DNA from: Bactrocera neohumeralis
Lineage: Eukaryota; Arthropoda; Insecta; Diptera; Tephritidae
Length of the DNA: 64,000 bases
Assembly: GCF_024586455.1 (NCBI RefSeq)
Contig: NC_065920.1
Span: forward strand, 51,823,109 to 51,887,108
Reading direction: 5' to 3'
Shown: piece by piece, positions 9,850 through 21,140 of the stretch
How the letters are laid out: each line of letters opens with the position of its first letter
Position numbering within the stretch: the first letter of the stretch is position 1
Position numbers and translations under genes: made by a program
Notes under the pieces: generated by a model
The model's input: the letters and a program-made list of their open reading frames with translations, nothing else
Databases searched by the model: none
Told to the model about the DNA's origin: nothing

Positions 9850-10930
9850 GCTTCACGCTGGATTTGCAGAGAAGGCGACAAGAAAGCTTCAATTTATTAC
9901 GTCTATCGTTGGAAACCCCGAAATGACAATACAAGAGAAATCTCTGCTCTGATCACAACGCTCTCTGAAACCCAACAGAGAATGAATTCCTTCGAAACCT
10001 ACGCAACAACTAACGCCACGGTTACCAACCAATACCAGTATTGTACACCAAATATCACCGATGCGTCACAAATCTACGTAGAAATATTCATGTTTACCGC
10101 CAGCGAGTCGGAGCACCTATTGGAACTGGTGGAAAAGTATAAAGCTGTCATCGAATGCAAGCGGACGAACACTTGTTCGAACGCTACGAAAAATGTCGCT
10201 GAAAACTCAAAGCAATTGAAAACAAAAATCAGCTGTTACTTAAGCACTGCTTCTTAAGTCTCCTATTTTCAGTACTTAAGCATAACTTAAGAATGAACTG
10301 TAAAATACTATTTTCCTGTTTTACCTTAAGCATAACTTAAGTATGAACTGTGAAACTGGGCATCAAAATATTACCAATTTTCAAAGGTGACATGAACCAT
10401 TATAGGTTATGAGGAAAACGTGTCTGGACACACATGGAGAACATCAAAAATTACGCTACTACACCCACGTATTACACGACACTCTTGATTCTACAATTGG
10501 AAATGTTAGGGAATACGGCCGATATTTTAATATCTCACAACACCAAATTCAACTTTTATTCTATAATAAACCGTCTCGATTATACTAATGCGAACCAGAG
10601 ACCTCTCTATGTGTTGCTCGAAGGAATGTAGAGAATAAAGCAGGGAAAAAGGATTTTGGCTGAGTTCCATTGCGCAGTCAGCAAGTCACTTAATCTTGTA
10701 CTGACTGAAGTTGAGATAGATAGCTCAAGAAATGCCTCAGCTATGATGGAATATATTCACAATTCGACGTTCCGCAATACAATCAGCACAGACAATATTA
10801 TACATCGCAGTATCAAAAGCCAAGCAGAAGATATCATGAGGAACCACAAAGGTACGGACTTAACGTGCAGGTACAAAACAATCAAACTGCACCCAGATAA
10901 CAGCACCAACCAATGGACGTAGATCCATCA
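9850..10930 (+). pseudogene. Ty3/gypsy gag of the 17.6/297 type, decayed
   Basis: From about 10430 three frames combine into a typical gag: ENIKNYATTPTYYTT, FNFYSIINRLDYTNANQRPL, KRILAEFHCAVSKSLNLVLT, and near 10780 a QYNQHRQYYTSQYQKPSRRY stretch with QPMDVDPS, the hallmark C-terminal region of 17.6/297-like Gag. An in-frame stop (after the LEGM codons) and frameshifts are present. The upstream part (9982-10257) is a Thr/Asn/Glu-rich frame that could be the Gag N-terminus. A pair of 31-base repeats lies between the two parts. Confidence 0.6.
10276..10356 (+). repeat. Direct repeat pair TTAAGCATAACTTAAG
   Basis: TTAAGCATAACTTAAG followed by (A/T)ATGAACTGT occurs at about 10276 and again at about 10325. 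Located between two halves of a gag relic, so it may be a small insertion (MITE-like), but no inverted ends were found. Confidence 0.5.
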
Positions 10931-11139
10931 TAGCAGAACACGTGATCTGCAAATTATAATACTAGGAATCATTCCGCATCACAACAAAACAGCTATGAGC
11001 GCCAAATGCAAGTACTACCTCTACTTGATCTGGCAACTTTTCTCGTGTACAGCTGTGCTTTCGTGCTCTTAGAAATTTGTTTAATCTATATAATATATAA
11101 AACTTTCTGGTGAAATTATCTGAATTAAGTGATCCGTTA

Positions 11140-11480
11140 AGGATGTCAACAGGAAATAATATTCGCCACGAGCCGCTAAAGTTAAAATTCCTAAGGATTG
11201 TAAGTTAAGGGACAGGTAGAATAAGGTTACTTTTTAGTTTAAGTATAAAATGTAAAATCAGTTGCAATTTAATTTTTTTCGGTGCCGAAGTAAAAGGCCC
11301 GATAACTTATATAAGTAATGAAATAAAAATCAGAATGAATAAATTCTCACTCAAGAAAAGACTTTTCATATCCCCCCACCAGCGGTAAGGTTTGATAAAA
11401 TCTTCATTGAGTTCAATGTTTGATCATACAAATCAAACATTTCTGGTCCTTTGAGCCGGATTTATTGCTCAACCAAATTA
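11140..11480 (+). repeat. LTR end and leader of a BEL/Pao-like element
   Basis: CCCCCCACCAGCGGTAA (about 11372) followed about 70 bases later by TTTCTGGTCCTTTGAGCCGGA matches 54905-54975 (CCCCCCACCAGCGGTAA ... CATTTGGTCCTTCGAGCC). The TTTGGTCCTTCGAGCCGGA string is the leader signature I associate with insect BEL/Pao elements. AATAAAAATC near 11320 could be the polyadenylation site. Confidence 0.45.
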
Positions 11481-12239
11481 AAAAGTCCTGTATTTACAAA
11501 ACAGGCAATATAAAAAAAGTCTAAATACAGGCAAATTAAAACAAAAATAATTGTAAGATGGGTGTATATTCCCGTATATTAAACCGAACGCATAAGCCGT
11601 TTGGCAGGGACTAAATGCAGTCATCAAACTGCCATCCAAGCAATATTCAGCGGCTGTGAGTCGGGGTCAATTAGGCGACCAAATCATATACCTCCAACGA
11701 TGTCTTTGGAGAATACCCAGCAGTTACATAAAAAGTAGAAGTGTTGCGGAAAAACTCTTGAAACGTAGTATGACAATCAGCGAATTCTGTTCCCAACGCA
11801 GGGGGACAAAATAATGATACTCAAATTAACTACAACTGCGACGAAACCAAAACTAACTAATGCAGTACAAAAGATAAAAGAAGAAAAACTTATAACATTT
11901 CCTCTATCTTCTGCTGAGGATACCAAAAGTAAACAATATAAATAAAATGATAATCAGTTTCTCAACTTTAATTCGTAAGAGAAAACGTTGCATACAAGTC
12001 TGGTAGAGACGGACAAGCCAGAGTTATAACTCTTATAGAAAACTTGTGACGTATTTAAACTCAAATAATATAATTTTTCACATAGTTAAAAGCCCTATAG
12101 AATTGTAATAAAAAATATTCACTATACTTGACTTATTTCAAAAAGCTAACAAAGATGCCAATGTCACTATTTTTTGCTGACATAGAGCCATCGGTAAACA
12201 ACAAAAGTGTACATACATACTTATAAGACATTATGTAGG
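11481..12239. other. No recognisable gene
   Basis: Short frames only; probably retroelement debris following the BEL-like leader. I see no motif. Confidence 0.4.
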
Positions 12240-12380
12240 GCGGTAGTCAAAATCGAAACTCTTCGCAAATTTAGTGATTTATTTCAGTGCCATCGCTGTC
12301 AGCAGTTTGGACATACTAAACGATACTGTAAAAAGCCATACAGATGTGTTAAGTGCAGTCTAGACCACCAGACTAGACTT
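12240..12380 (+). pseudogene. LINE ORF1 zinc-knuckle fragment
   Basis: The frame reads VVKIETLRKFSDLFQCHRCQ and QFGHTKRYCKKPYRCVKC, a Jockey-type ORF1 C-terminal region with one complete CCHC knuckle (C-x2-C-x4-H-x4-C) and the start of a second. It loses similarity after the second knuckle (SLDHQT). Fragment only. Confidence 0.65.
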
Positions 12381-12671
12381 CTGCATGAGACAGAACTGTA
12401 CAGTAGTATAGTGTTCTTAAAAATACTGCACTCATTCATTGCTGTACAGTATACCTCTTAGGGCAGAAGTATGTAGGTAGCACAGCATTTTTCTTGACCT
12501 CACTTAGAGTGAGAACAGTATATGGTTGTACTCTTTGTGAGTGAGTACTACATTTGTCATTTTTTTAATACGCTGAACATTAAGCGAAACTATAAGGACA
12601 GCTTGCCTGTGCTATTATACAACTGTCCAGATGAGTTCAGTATTATTCAACACGTACACAGACATGGATGG

Positions 12672-12714
12672 TAAAGAAAACGACGGTCGTGCAATGAACG
12701 CACAAGAAACTGTA
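12672..12714 (+). other. Possible small first exon
   Basis: ATGGATGGTAAAGAAAACGA opens a frame of 16 codons (MDGKENDGRAMNAQET) ending directly at GTAAGT. No downstream exon was recognised before the Tc1 element at 13035, and 12720-13030 holds nothing else readable. Weak. Confidence 0.2.
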
Positions 12715-13034
12715 AGTTTTTGTTGCGCAAAAATTATATATTGTCATTATATTATATACAAATCTATTTTGTAACTAGAAATATCTGTTGTTTTATATGT
12801 TTGTGAATGTCTTTTGTATATTTGTGGTAATATAGTGCCCGGTCAACAAAATAATGTTTCTGCATTCCAATATTAATGAATTAAATATAGAATCTTTTGT
12901 AGCATAAAATAATTAATATAATTACTTTGAATTAAAAATATTATTATTGCTAAGCTCTATGTTTTATAATAAACACATTTTCAATGAAAAAATAAAACCA
13001 ATGTTTTTTTTATCTTATTCTTGCATATGACATA

Positions 13035-13061
13035 CACTGATCGGCATATATATTTTGTCAT
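13035..13061 (+). repeat. Left terminal inverted repeat of the Tc1 element
   Basis: Outer copy of the CGGCATATATATTTTGTCAT motif. An inner direct copy is at 13238-13257. Confidence 0.85.
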
Positions 13062-13358
13062 AGCATTCATTTGACCTTTAGACTCTTGAACTAAGTACCG
13101 GTGCATTATTAGAACCGAAAATGATGATGAAAGAGAAGTGCAAATTAATAACTGTAAATATGCGAAATATTTCGTCAATTGTCTTTTGTTTTTTTCGTTC
13201 TGCTGATAAGAATGCCGGCAAGCAACGATTTTTGCAGCGGCATATATATTTTGTCATTGCGTGATTTAGTTGTTTCTAGGCAAGCTGAAAGTGTGGTTAC
13301 AGAATATTATTACAAGTTTTCATTAACATTGCATAAAGTTGATCTTTTAATATTTAAA

Positions 13359-14393
13359 ATGGTTAAAACATCTGAGCTGAGCACCAAAATAAGATCAGAA
13401 ATTGTGATCAAATACAACTTGGGTTTTTCCGTAATAAACATCGCTAGGGAATATAATTTGTCTTGTCAGACCATTTACTATCAAATCAATAAATACAAAA
13501 AATTTAATGATGTCATCAATGTTCGCCGTAAAGGCAGAAATCGAAAGACAGGAGCTGATGCCGACCGTCTTATCGTCCGTGCTTTTAAGAAGGACCCTCT
13601 AAAAACACCAAAGGCTGTGTCCTTGGAATGGAATGAGACTGCATCCACTTCCATAAGTGAGAGAACAATACGCAGGCGTTTGATTGAAGCAGGTATGAAA
13701 ACATATATTGCAAAGCCAATACCTTTTATCACCCCAAAAAATAGACTAAAGCGTTTGGAGTTCGCGAAAATGTACATCACCAAGTCCCCTTCATTTTGGC
13801 GTAAAATCCTGTGGACGGATGAGAGTAGTTTTGAATTCCACGCATCTCAAAAGAAAGTTTTTGTAAGAATTAACAAGAATTATCGTAAAAAAATTGCTGC
13901 TGTGTGTCAAAGAGTAAGCCATGGGGTGGGAGCGTAATGTTCTGGGGCGCAGTTTCATACAATGGTGGGAGACTTGGTTCCCATAGACGGATCCATGAAC
14001 CAGAACCGATATTTAGAAACCTTAAACAATTATGCACTTCCTTCCGGCGACAGATTAATAGGAAAAGAATTTATTCTCCAACAGGACAATGCTCCATGCC
14101 ATAAGGCGAGATTAATTACTAGGTTTTTAAGAGATGTTGGGGTGGAAACCCTCGATTGGCCACCACAAAGTCCTGACTTAAACATTATTGAAAATGTGTG
14201 GTCGCTAATAAAGCGAAATAGAAGCACTGATCTGACCAGGACAAAACCAGAAACCTTCACTGAGGTCACAATGAATTCCTTTGAAATACCTCCAAACCTT
14301 GGTCGATTCCGTCCCGAATCGCCTCCAAAAGGTCATAGACACCAAAGGAGGTTATATTTTTTTATTAATTTCCAGTTTAAAATAGATTTATAA
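13359..14393 (+). pseudogene. Tc1-family transposase, three frameshifts
   Basis: MVKTSELSTKIRSEIVIKYN starts a paired-like HTH (NIAREYNLSCQTIYYQINKY), then an RKGRNRKTGADADRLI linker and a second HTH (SERTIRRRLIEAGM). Catalytic motifs: ILWTDESSFEF (first Asp, about 13815), LQQDNAPCHKA (second Asp, about 14080) and SPDLNIIENVW (Glu, about 14185); the last spacing fits DD34E. The frame shifts near 13895 (before the WGGSVMFWGAVS block), returns near 13965, and shifts again near 14300 so the VDSVPNRLQKVIDTKGG tail is out of frame. The ATG at 13359 is used because the upstream codons in the same frame read through the inner terminal repeat. Inactive copy. Confidence 0.85.
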
Positions 14394-14625
14394 AACAAAA
14401 TAGTGAATTAAGATAAAAAAAAATTTTTGTCAAAATACTTATGCCACCCATGAAAGTACTTTGTTTTTAGTTTTAATTAAATAAAAAATCTAAATCAATG
14501 TTAAACATGAAAAATTGTTATATATTTATAATTTAATATATTGTAACTAAATGAACTATGTACAATCCATAAATACTTTTCTCTTTAAAATAAATAAAAT
14601 TTCAAACCGAAACTGAGGCATCGCC

Positions 14626-14652
14626 ATGTCAAAATATATATGCCGACCAGTG
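14626..14652 (-). repeat. Right terminal inverted repeat of the Tc1 element
   Basis: Outer inverted copy (ATGTCAAAATATATATGCCG ACCAGTG on the + strand). A degenerate inner copy, GTCAAAATACTTATGCCAC, is at 14429-14447. Confidence 0.85.
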
Positions 14653-14654
14653 TA

Positions 14655-15169
14655 AATATAGCACCTTCATTGGATTATTACAAAAAATGAAGAACCGCTC
14701 GTCCTAACTTGGATAGGTGGAGCCCGTTCTTAAGTTAAAACATTACAATGGAAAGTGGCATTGCTTTTTATAAACATATGTATATAGATTGTTAAGTTTC
14801 CAAGAATACAGAAAGTAAATAACTTTTTTTTGGAGACCGATACTCTTGCGGATTGCGGCAATTCAACAATTTCAGTTACAAATTGCATGACAGCGCTATC
14901 TGCAAGTTCTTGTAAAATAAAAACGGATGCTACATGTGTGAGACAACGGGCTTTAAGAGCTTGGCAATATTGCGCAAACATCACATTCGATGTAAAAATT
15001 TGGCAACACGGGCAAATGTCAGACGTTCGAGCGAGTTAATATTTGACATTTGATGCACGCCAAATGTCATCATTGTGCATCAAGAATTTTTGTACCGCGC
15101 GCCAATAATGGAAGAAGATTGGTAAATAAAAGTGGTATTTATTTAAATTAATACTATTAATTAATGTAT
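14655..15169. other. No recognisable gene
   Basis: Non-coding or too degenerate to read. TTTGACATTTGATGCACGCCAAATGTCATCATTGTGCATC around 15043-15082 contains overlapping TGCA/ATGTCA repeats. A short MEEDW start followed by a stop-rich sequence at 15108 may be an old transposon exon. Confidence 0.3.
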
Positions 15170-15385
15170 TCACTTGAACATATTAAAATACATTCTTGTT
15201 GTTTATATTGTTGAGAATACAAAAGTCACAAGGATACGCATATTCAATATAGTGTATGCTACTGCGAAAGGACTAGTTAACCATAACAGTTCTGGGAACA
15301 ACATTGTATTACAAAATGTGCTGTATTGCGAGGAAATCCCGCAAAATTTACTATCCGCGAAGAAGATGCTAAGAAGACGAATTTA
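15170..15385 (+). pseudogene. Copia pol fragment, protease/GAG-pre-integrase boundary
   Basis: The frame GLVNHNSSGNNIVLQNVLYC followed by EEIPQNLLSAKKMLRRR matches the copia segment after the protease (V.L.NVLY....P.NLLS..KL). It ends abruptly at 15385 and the next readable copia segment is the extreme C-terminus (15440), so nearly the whole pol is deleted. Confidence 0.7.
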
Positions 15386-15439
15386 ATCCGTATGGTATTA
15401 AAGTAATCAAAAATGGTAACTTTGCATTTGAAGGGATAT

Positions 15440-15545
15440 ATTATATGTCCACAGATTTACAATTGGCCGATATTTTAACGAAGCCACTACCAACAGCTAG
15501 ATTCACTAACTTGCGAGACCAACTGGGGCTAACTGAACCTTGAAT
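15440..15545 (+). pseudogene. Copia RNase H C-terminus
   Basis: The frame YMSTDLQLADILTKPLPTAR followed by FTNLRDQLGLTEP and a stop is the conserved end of the copia polyprotein (QLADI.TKPL...F..LR..LGL). It sits just before the 3' LTR. With the piece at 15170 it shows one copia copy with an internal deletion. Confidence 0.8.
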
Positions 15546-16060
15546 GACGAATATCACCTGAAGTTCTCGGAATATATGGAGTTTTTTTCACTTCAAAAAC
15601 CAAGACAAACTGGATCTCTTGGTATATAAGTTAACACACCATAGTAGCCAACAACAAAAGAACAAGAGCAACAACACGCTTCCGGACAACATTTCAATTC
15701 CACCGAAATCGCTGACGATGCGTCTGGAGCTGAGCGTGCGAAAATTATTTTTCAAACTACAGAAGTCAGGTACTCCACTGCCAACGATATTGCTGACGAC
15801 GCGCTCAACGAGTTGCGCGTGACAACAACAAACACCTATCGCTGCTACTGAGCTGGCAAGTCACGCGGCAGAGCGTGTGCAGTTTATTCAGACAGGTATT
15901 TAGGCGTAGTCGCCGCTGCAATAGTTTTAAAAAGTTCAGTTGTATTTACTCGCTCAGCTTTTACGGCTGCCCTTGCTCCGAAGCAAGGGAAATAAAGAAC
16001 ATTATAAACTTATAAACAACCGGTCTTGTCATTTATATAAGTTAGCATCCCATACATTTA
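15546..16060 (+). repeat. Probable 3' LTR of the copia remnant
   Basis: Follows the copia stop codon after a short purine-containing gap; ends near AATAAAGAACATTATAAAC and GTCATTTATATAAGTTAGCA. No second copy in the window, so ends are approximate. Confidence 0.45.
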
Positions 16061-16064
16061 AAAA

Positions 16065-16096
16065 GTATCATATGATGCATTAATATCATATGATAC
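16065..16096. repeat. Perfect hairpin
   Basis: GTATCATATGAT and ATCATATGATAC, separated by eight bases, can pair into a 12-base stem. It lies just right of the copia LTR. Confidence 0.8.
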
Positions 16097-16261
16097 AATG
16101 CAATTTAATATGACACCACTAAATCGCTGAGAGTGCGACACGTGTAGTGGCAACTCGTGGGAAGCGCAGCGTCAGCAAACTCCATGCCCGTTGCACCGGC
16201 AAACGTAGGTTTAGAGTTAAGCGTAAATAATTGTAAAATTCAGTTCTTGCACAGAATTCAA

Positions 16262-16322
16262 TAAAGGAGCATAGCTCCCAAATAAAGGGGCATTGCTCCC
16301 AAAAAAAGGAGCATAGCTCCCG
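16262..16322 (+). repeat. Three tandem copies of AAAGG(A/G)GCATAGCTCCC
   Basis: Units of about 20 bases (GGAGCATAGCTCCC, GGGGCATTGCTCCC, GGAGCATAGCTCCC); each unit is itself a small palindrome (GGAGC ... GCTCC). Followed by a GGTGCCGAG leader-like string at 16372, so it may be an LTR R/U5 feature. Confidence 0.75.
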
Positions 16323-16658
16323 GAAAAAATTTTTTTATTAAAACTAACTAAACGTTTTTTAAGTTATATGTGGTGCCGAGTGTAGGATGAAGACAACGAA
16401 ATACTATATTGCTGAATACGACGAAGTCGAAATACTATGTTACTGAACACGAGGATTCAAATATTCAATATAGTCAAGAATGATAGAAAAGAGATTACAC
16501 ATTGCGCAGGTCCGTTATAGTTGCAAAATGTAAACAAACAATTGCTTACGTCACACGGCGCAGTAAAATATTTGACAGCTATAAATTCGTGGTAGCAATC
16601 AGTGTGAATAGAGAAACAATTTATTTTAAAAGTATAATTTTGTATTTAAATATCAAAA

Positions 16659-17304
16659 TGAAGTGTGTTGTGAAAAACTGTGTTAACGATAGAAGGAATA
16701 AAAATGTGAAGAAAACATTTTTTTATGTTTCCGAACGACAAAGGGCAGCAAAAAAAGTGGATCCAATTTTGCAGAAATACTCAAGCATTTAAGCCGAAAA
16801 CATGGCGAATTTGCATGGACCACTTCAACGATGAAGACATTATTGGAAACGGGATGTTCGAAATGGGTAAGTTGATAAATCACCTTTGTTTTAAAATATT
16901 TTAATTTTAAACTTTTCATAGGCCTTGCCGCTAAAAGGACTTTGAAACCAGGAGCTATTCCCTGACGCTATAACGTTGCAGCTTGTGAAAATGAGCAGCG
17001 AGTCACCAGAGCTAAGCGCAGGGAAAATAAGAAAATAGTGACTTCCTTGCTGATAAATGTTGACCAACCTCAAGAAGTGCGAGAAGAGTGTATACCTGCT
17101 GAAGATGTTAACGTGACTGAGGATTGTGCAGACCTTTTAATGGAAAATAGTTTCAATGAATTGTGCACTGAAGACGCTGCTATTAAGGAAATAAAAATGC
17201 TGTTTTTTAGATCTCGAATGTTCTTTGTAATTCGAAAACTGAATGCCAATATTGCGAAATTCAATTACCAAAAGAAACGTAAAATAAGCAAATTTAAGAA
17301 ATAA
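16659..17304 (+). pseudogene. THAP-domain protein, P-element-like, disrupted
   Basis: MKCVVKNCVNDRRNKNVKKT starts a THAP zinc finger (C-x4-C, then W and C-x2-H in RICMDHF, then F); the AVPxP-type end is LKPGAIP in the next exon. A frameshift in the A-run near 16752 separates the first half from WIQFCRNTQAFKPKTWRICM. A GTAAGT donor at about 16866 and an AG acceptor at about 16920 define an intron; right after the PGAIP codons there is a TGA. The tail (to about 17304) is acidic then basic (KKRKISKFKK). THAP domains bind DNA and are the N-terminus of P-element transposases; no transposase core is present, so this may be a MITE-like or host-type THAP relic. Confidence 0.7.
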
Positions 17305-17880
17305 ATGTATAGATTATATAAATAACTTTTAATATGACTAAATTATAACTAAAAATGTTTAAAAAGAAAATGTTTGGTGCGTATTTTAATAGAAAAATTA
17401 ATAAAAATATTTATATTGCAAAATAATAATTAATAAATTAATAAAAATCTAAAATCTCGTGGACCTTCAATATTTTATTTCATTTTTATAAACCAAAAGC
17501 CAATCAGTTATTATTAACAAGCAATATTTACTTGCTACTCAAGCTATTTCACGAAATTTATGAGCCGTGTGACGTAGATGCGCAGAACGAAAAATTTTTT
17601 GTCTCTCATCTGCGCAATCTTGTACTCTATCATTCTTGCAATATAGTGTTGTGTGTATGGGAGAGGGATAGAACCAAGAAGATCTTGGAAAAAAAGCTCT
17701 CTCTCTCTTTGTTCTCTCTCTCTGACTACGAGCTTTTGTTTAAAAAGCACATGCGTACCTACACACTTACTTACTTGCTTGCAGACGACGAGTGCGTGCG
17801 GTTGTATTAAGAATAAAATATTACTATATTACTTAAATGAAAATCGGGCTGGTTGGAGTTTGTTTATATAGTATATACAT
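17305..17880. other. No gene; contains a CT-rich microsatellite
   Basis: A/T-rich sequence with a (CT)n run at about 17697-17722 (CTCTCTCTCTCTTTGTTCTCTCTCTCT). The frames crossing it are driven by the repeat composition. Confidence 0.6.
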
Positions 17881-17881
17881 T

Positions 17882-18735
17882 TTATACAAACTGCACATAT
17901 ATTTTCAGCGAATTCATCTGTGATACAACTATTAGTACGATCCCGGCTTGATTTGGAGCCAAAAGTTCGCCGCCTGGCAAAGCATAAGGTTCGTCCTTTG
18001 GAGGAAAGTGTTGGGAAAACATAAGTAGTATAAACTCGGAAGTGTCACAAATAAAATAGTTCTTGCTTGCTTCTTGAATTTGCTTGTGACATTCGAAAGT
18101 ATAAAAAATAGAAACGATGGAAAGAGGTGCCACGACGTGGGAGTATTTCAAAGATTTTGGCAGCGATCCAATTGTTTGCACGATAAATACTCGGGTTGAA
18201 CTCAAATAATAGTGGAATTATTTTTCCTCTCTAGAGAGGTGTCCGTTATCCCTAAAAGGAGCAATTAAGTATCTAAAAACAGGATATGCTGAAGCGGCCA
18301 GGATAATTGCATCTTTCGTAAGTTTTATGTGATGATGTGATCACTTGGTAACTTGGACTATTTTTCCACATATTGGCATAATGGCAGCTACCTAGATAGT
18401 CGATGAACACATCTAAAAAACGAAACATACTGGGACAGTTTCTTCCAGTTAATTGATTTAAAAGAGGCTTTCGGTGATGCGGAATACAAGGTACCAAAAG
18501 CTTTACGCGATTATTTTGATTATATTTGTACCTGCGTCACGCCACCTGGAGAAGAGATAAAAATTAATCAGCCTAACATCTCCATACCACTTGGGCTTGT
18601 CAAAGAAAACGGAAAGTATGCTAAAGCACAAGCAGGTACGTTCGGAATACCAACTGCCAACAATCACAACGTTTATAAGTGTTACATATATATCTCCATA
18701 CCGTACATAACTCATAAACTTATTGAGCGCACGAT
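17882..18735 (+). other. Unrecognised coding-like repeat, copy 1
   Basis: Plus-strand fragments read MERGATTWEYFKDFGSDPIV (about 18117), IKYLKTGYAEAARIIASF (about 18268), FGDAEYKVPKALRDYFDYIC (about 18471) and IPLGLVKENGKYAKAQAG then TFGIPTANNHNVY (about 18585). The last 270 bases are repeated at 31930-32145 with substitutions and a 30-base gap, and the amino-acid reading is better conserved than the DNA. I do not recognise the protein. An old copy of a viral structural gene is one possibility, a transposon protein another; neither is supported by a motif I can name. Confidence 0.4.
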
Positions 18736-19274
18736 CTAGATTTCAGTCGATTAAAACTTTGGGGATTAGAACCCCTTCCCACATGGCTGGGTACCAAATG
18801 ATGCGCAGATAACGCGAATCTTATTGGGTTATCGTCCCCCAAACCAGCTGGATAGTGACGTAATTTCAGGGGGTATTCTCATGTAATCACTTCGAAAAAT
18901 CGATTTTTGTTTTTTATATTTTGACAGTAAAACCTATTGAAAACATGCTGTGAAAAATTCAGACCGAAATTCATAGTATTTGATAAGTTACAGCTCATAG
19001 TCGCCGACGTGTCGTAAGCGACTGTCTACCAGGCGCCTTGAAACTTTAAACGCATTTTTCTCGAATCATCATTTTCTGAAACTGTCATGGTTCTAAAAAA
19101 AAGTATTCAACCGATTGCTTTAAAATTTACATATGTATGTTCTTCTACTCATTTTGTTGTCGCATAAAAAATTTTCCTAAAAAGTGGTAAAATGTATGCG
19201 TTCACATGAGAGTACCCCTTCAGTCTTGCGGCAGCTTGACTTTTTGAATGACGATACATTTTTAAGACGCATAC
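18736..19274. other. No recognisable gene
   Basis: Short frames only. TTGGGGATTAGAACCCCTTCC (18759) could be a small hairpin. Possibly the remainder of the unrecognised repeat to the left. Confidence 0.3.
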
Positions 19275-19278
19275 GCTA

Positions 19279-21140
19279 TAGGGATGGTAAACTCGATTCC
19301 GATTCGACTCGTGAATCGAGTTCTCTCGTAAAATAATCCGTTTTTCGGAATCGATCTTCAGTAGTCGAAGTCGATTAAGAATCGATTCTTGACCTTCGAC
19401 TTTACTATTAATCAAGTGACTAGTTTCAAGTTATACATACAACATACGAGCACAAGAAAACTCGCGATTCTTATATCTTGACGATAAATGGCGCCTAGCG
19501 CTGTATGGATTTACTTTAAAAAAATAAACAACGGGTCGAATGTCCAGTGTCACCAATGTGAAAAGCAGTTAAAATATAATAATAGTACGTCTAGCTTAAT
19601 CAAACATCTCGAAAAATCACATAAACTTTCCAAAATCGCATATTGAGTGAAAAAGAGTGTGACGATGAAATAATAAGTGTCTCCCAACCTAAAAAGGGAA
19701 ATATATAGGTTTATATTTATAACCTTCAAATCTATACTGTTTTTCTTGTATTTTTCTTTATGTATATTTAAATACCAGTTATTGTATTATATCATCTAAT
19801 GCTTAATTTCTAACAAGTTATTTTTTCAACTATCATTTATTTACAGTCTCGTTTATCAGAAGTTTCTACTGAACTAGTTCCATTCAGTAGTACATCAAAT
19901 TTAAATTTAAGGGCTGAGTCAGAGTCAGAGAGACTAACTTTCCAAGGACCTATTGATCGCTGTATAAATAACGCAAGTTCCTTCTCAGGTAAATTTTAAT
20001 CGAACTACAATTAATTTTTATATGTTAACATTTATCTGTATTTTTACAGCGGGTGGTCATCGTAATAATGATGCAACAACGTCTCTCATGTACATGATTG
20101 CTGTCGACAATCTTCCTTTATCTTTAGAATGGCTTTAGAATGTTTGTAAAAAAAATTGCAGCCTCTTTATCAACCTCCATGTGAGCCTACTATCACAAAA
20201 CGAATGAAATCAAAATATGAAGAATTAAAATTGAAAGTTAAAGAAGAATTGAAAAAGGCAGATTCAAGTCTTATTGAAGTTGATATTACACAGCCGGCAT
20301 CTGAATCTGATCAAAGTGAGATGCTTAAATCCATCGATGAAAATGATAGTGATACGGAAAATATCTCGGATCATAATCAGAAATCACAACTAAGAAATTT
20401 ACTCGTCAAGGTTAAAAAAATAGTTAAATTTTTTAGATGTCTTTAGAAATCTGGATCAAAACCATCGTTAAAATTAATACAAGAAGTTAGAACTAGCTGG
20501 AACTCATGCTATGAGATGTTGGACCGTTTGATTAATCTCGCTGATTACGTGAATCAAGCTCTTCTTAAAGTGCAAAGAGATAAAACTTCACGATCAAAGC
20601 CACTAGATGTTTTATCAGGTGATGATCTTGATACGCTTATTGAAATAAAGGATGTTTTGTATCCTTTGTGGTTTGCTACACATGAAGCTCGTGCAAATTA
20701 GCACGTGACTTTGAGTAAATGTATTCCACTGGTAAAAGGACTTCAAGAAGTAAGTAATTTTTTTGTTTTTACTATTTATCCTTTTATATAATACATTTAA
20801 AGTGATGTGATCTGATTTTTAAAAGTAATTACTATCATAAAAAAATAATAGATGAAAAGAATACTATCATAAAAGAATAATTGTAATTAACTGTATAATT
20901 TTTATTTAATTTTTTTTTTTGCAGAAAACAAATCAGCTTAATTCCATCACGACAGTTGGTAAAGAATTAAAGAAAAGGTTAAAGGCTGAAATAAAGCAAA
21001 AATTTTCCAACATTGAGTCTGTTAAAGTGTATCACATCGCAACGCCTCTTGATCCTCGATACAAAAAAATTGGTTTCCAGAGTATCCTTAATTGTTCACG
21101 TGCTGACGTGCGTAGACTGTGGTTACGTCATTGACATGGA
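19279..21140 (+). mobile_element. hAT transposon, left end and internally deleted gene
   Basis: TAGGGATGGTAAACTCGATT (19279) resembles a hAT left terminal repeat (CAGGGATG...). It is followed by a region dense in TCGATT/AATCGA motifs (19290-19400), typical subterminal repeats. The transposase pieces follow at 19488. No right end was found; the sequence after 21140 is unrelated. Confidence 0.55.
19488..21134 (+). pseudogene. BED-finger hAT transposase, internal deletion and stops
   Basis: MAPSAVWIYFKKINNGSNVQ opens a BED zinc finger with C-x2-C and H-x4-H (CHQCEK ... IKHLEKSH, about 19545-19625). A middle piece (20156-20446) has EPTITKRMKSKYEELKLKVK, the region after the finger in these hATs, and an acidic stretch. 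The core with the catalytic residues is missing. The C-terminal half returns with LIQEVRTSWNSCYEMLDRLI (20475), VTLSKCIPLVKGLQE (20705) and, after a GTAAGT-AG intron, TPLDPRYKKIGFQ (21045). Stops interrupt the frame at about 19645 and 20701. It is a non-functional hAT of the ZBED/ZMYM4-like type. Confidence 0.75.

Larger units (their letters stand above)
13035..14652 (+). mobile_element. Tc1-type transposon, complete ends, IR/DR layout
   Basis: The left end CACTGATCGGCATATATATT (13035) and the inverted right end (CACTGGTCGGCATATATATT on the other strand, ending 14652) form about 28-base terminal repeats flanked by TA (13033-13034 and 14653-14654). Each end has a second internal copy of the same motif about 200 bases inside: 13238-13257 on the left and 14429-14447 (degenerate) on the right. 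This terminal direct-repeat-within-inverted-repeat layout is what the IR/DR group of Tc1 transposons shows. One frameshifted transposase gene fills the interior. Confidence 0.85.

Noticed and set aside
17544..17871. Frames across 17532-17871
   Set aside because: Created by the CT microsatellite and its complement (RERERE / SLSLSL).
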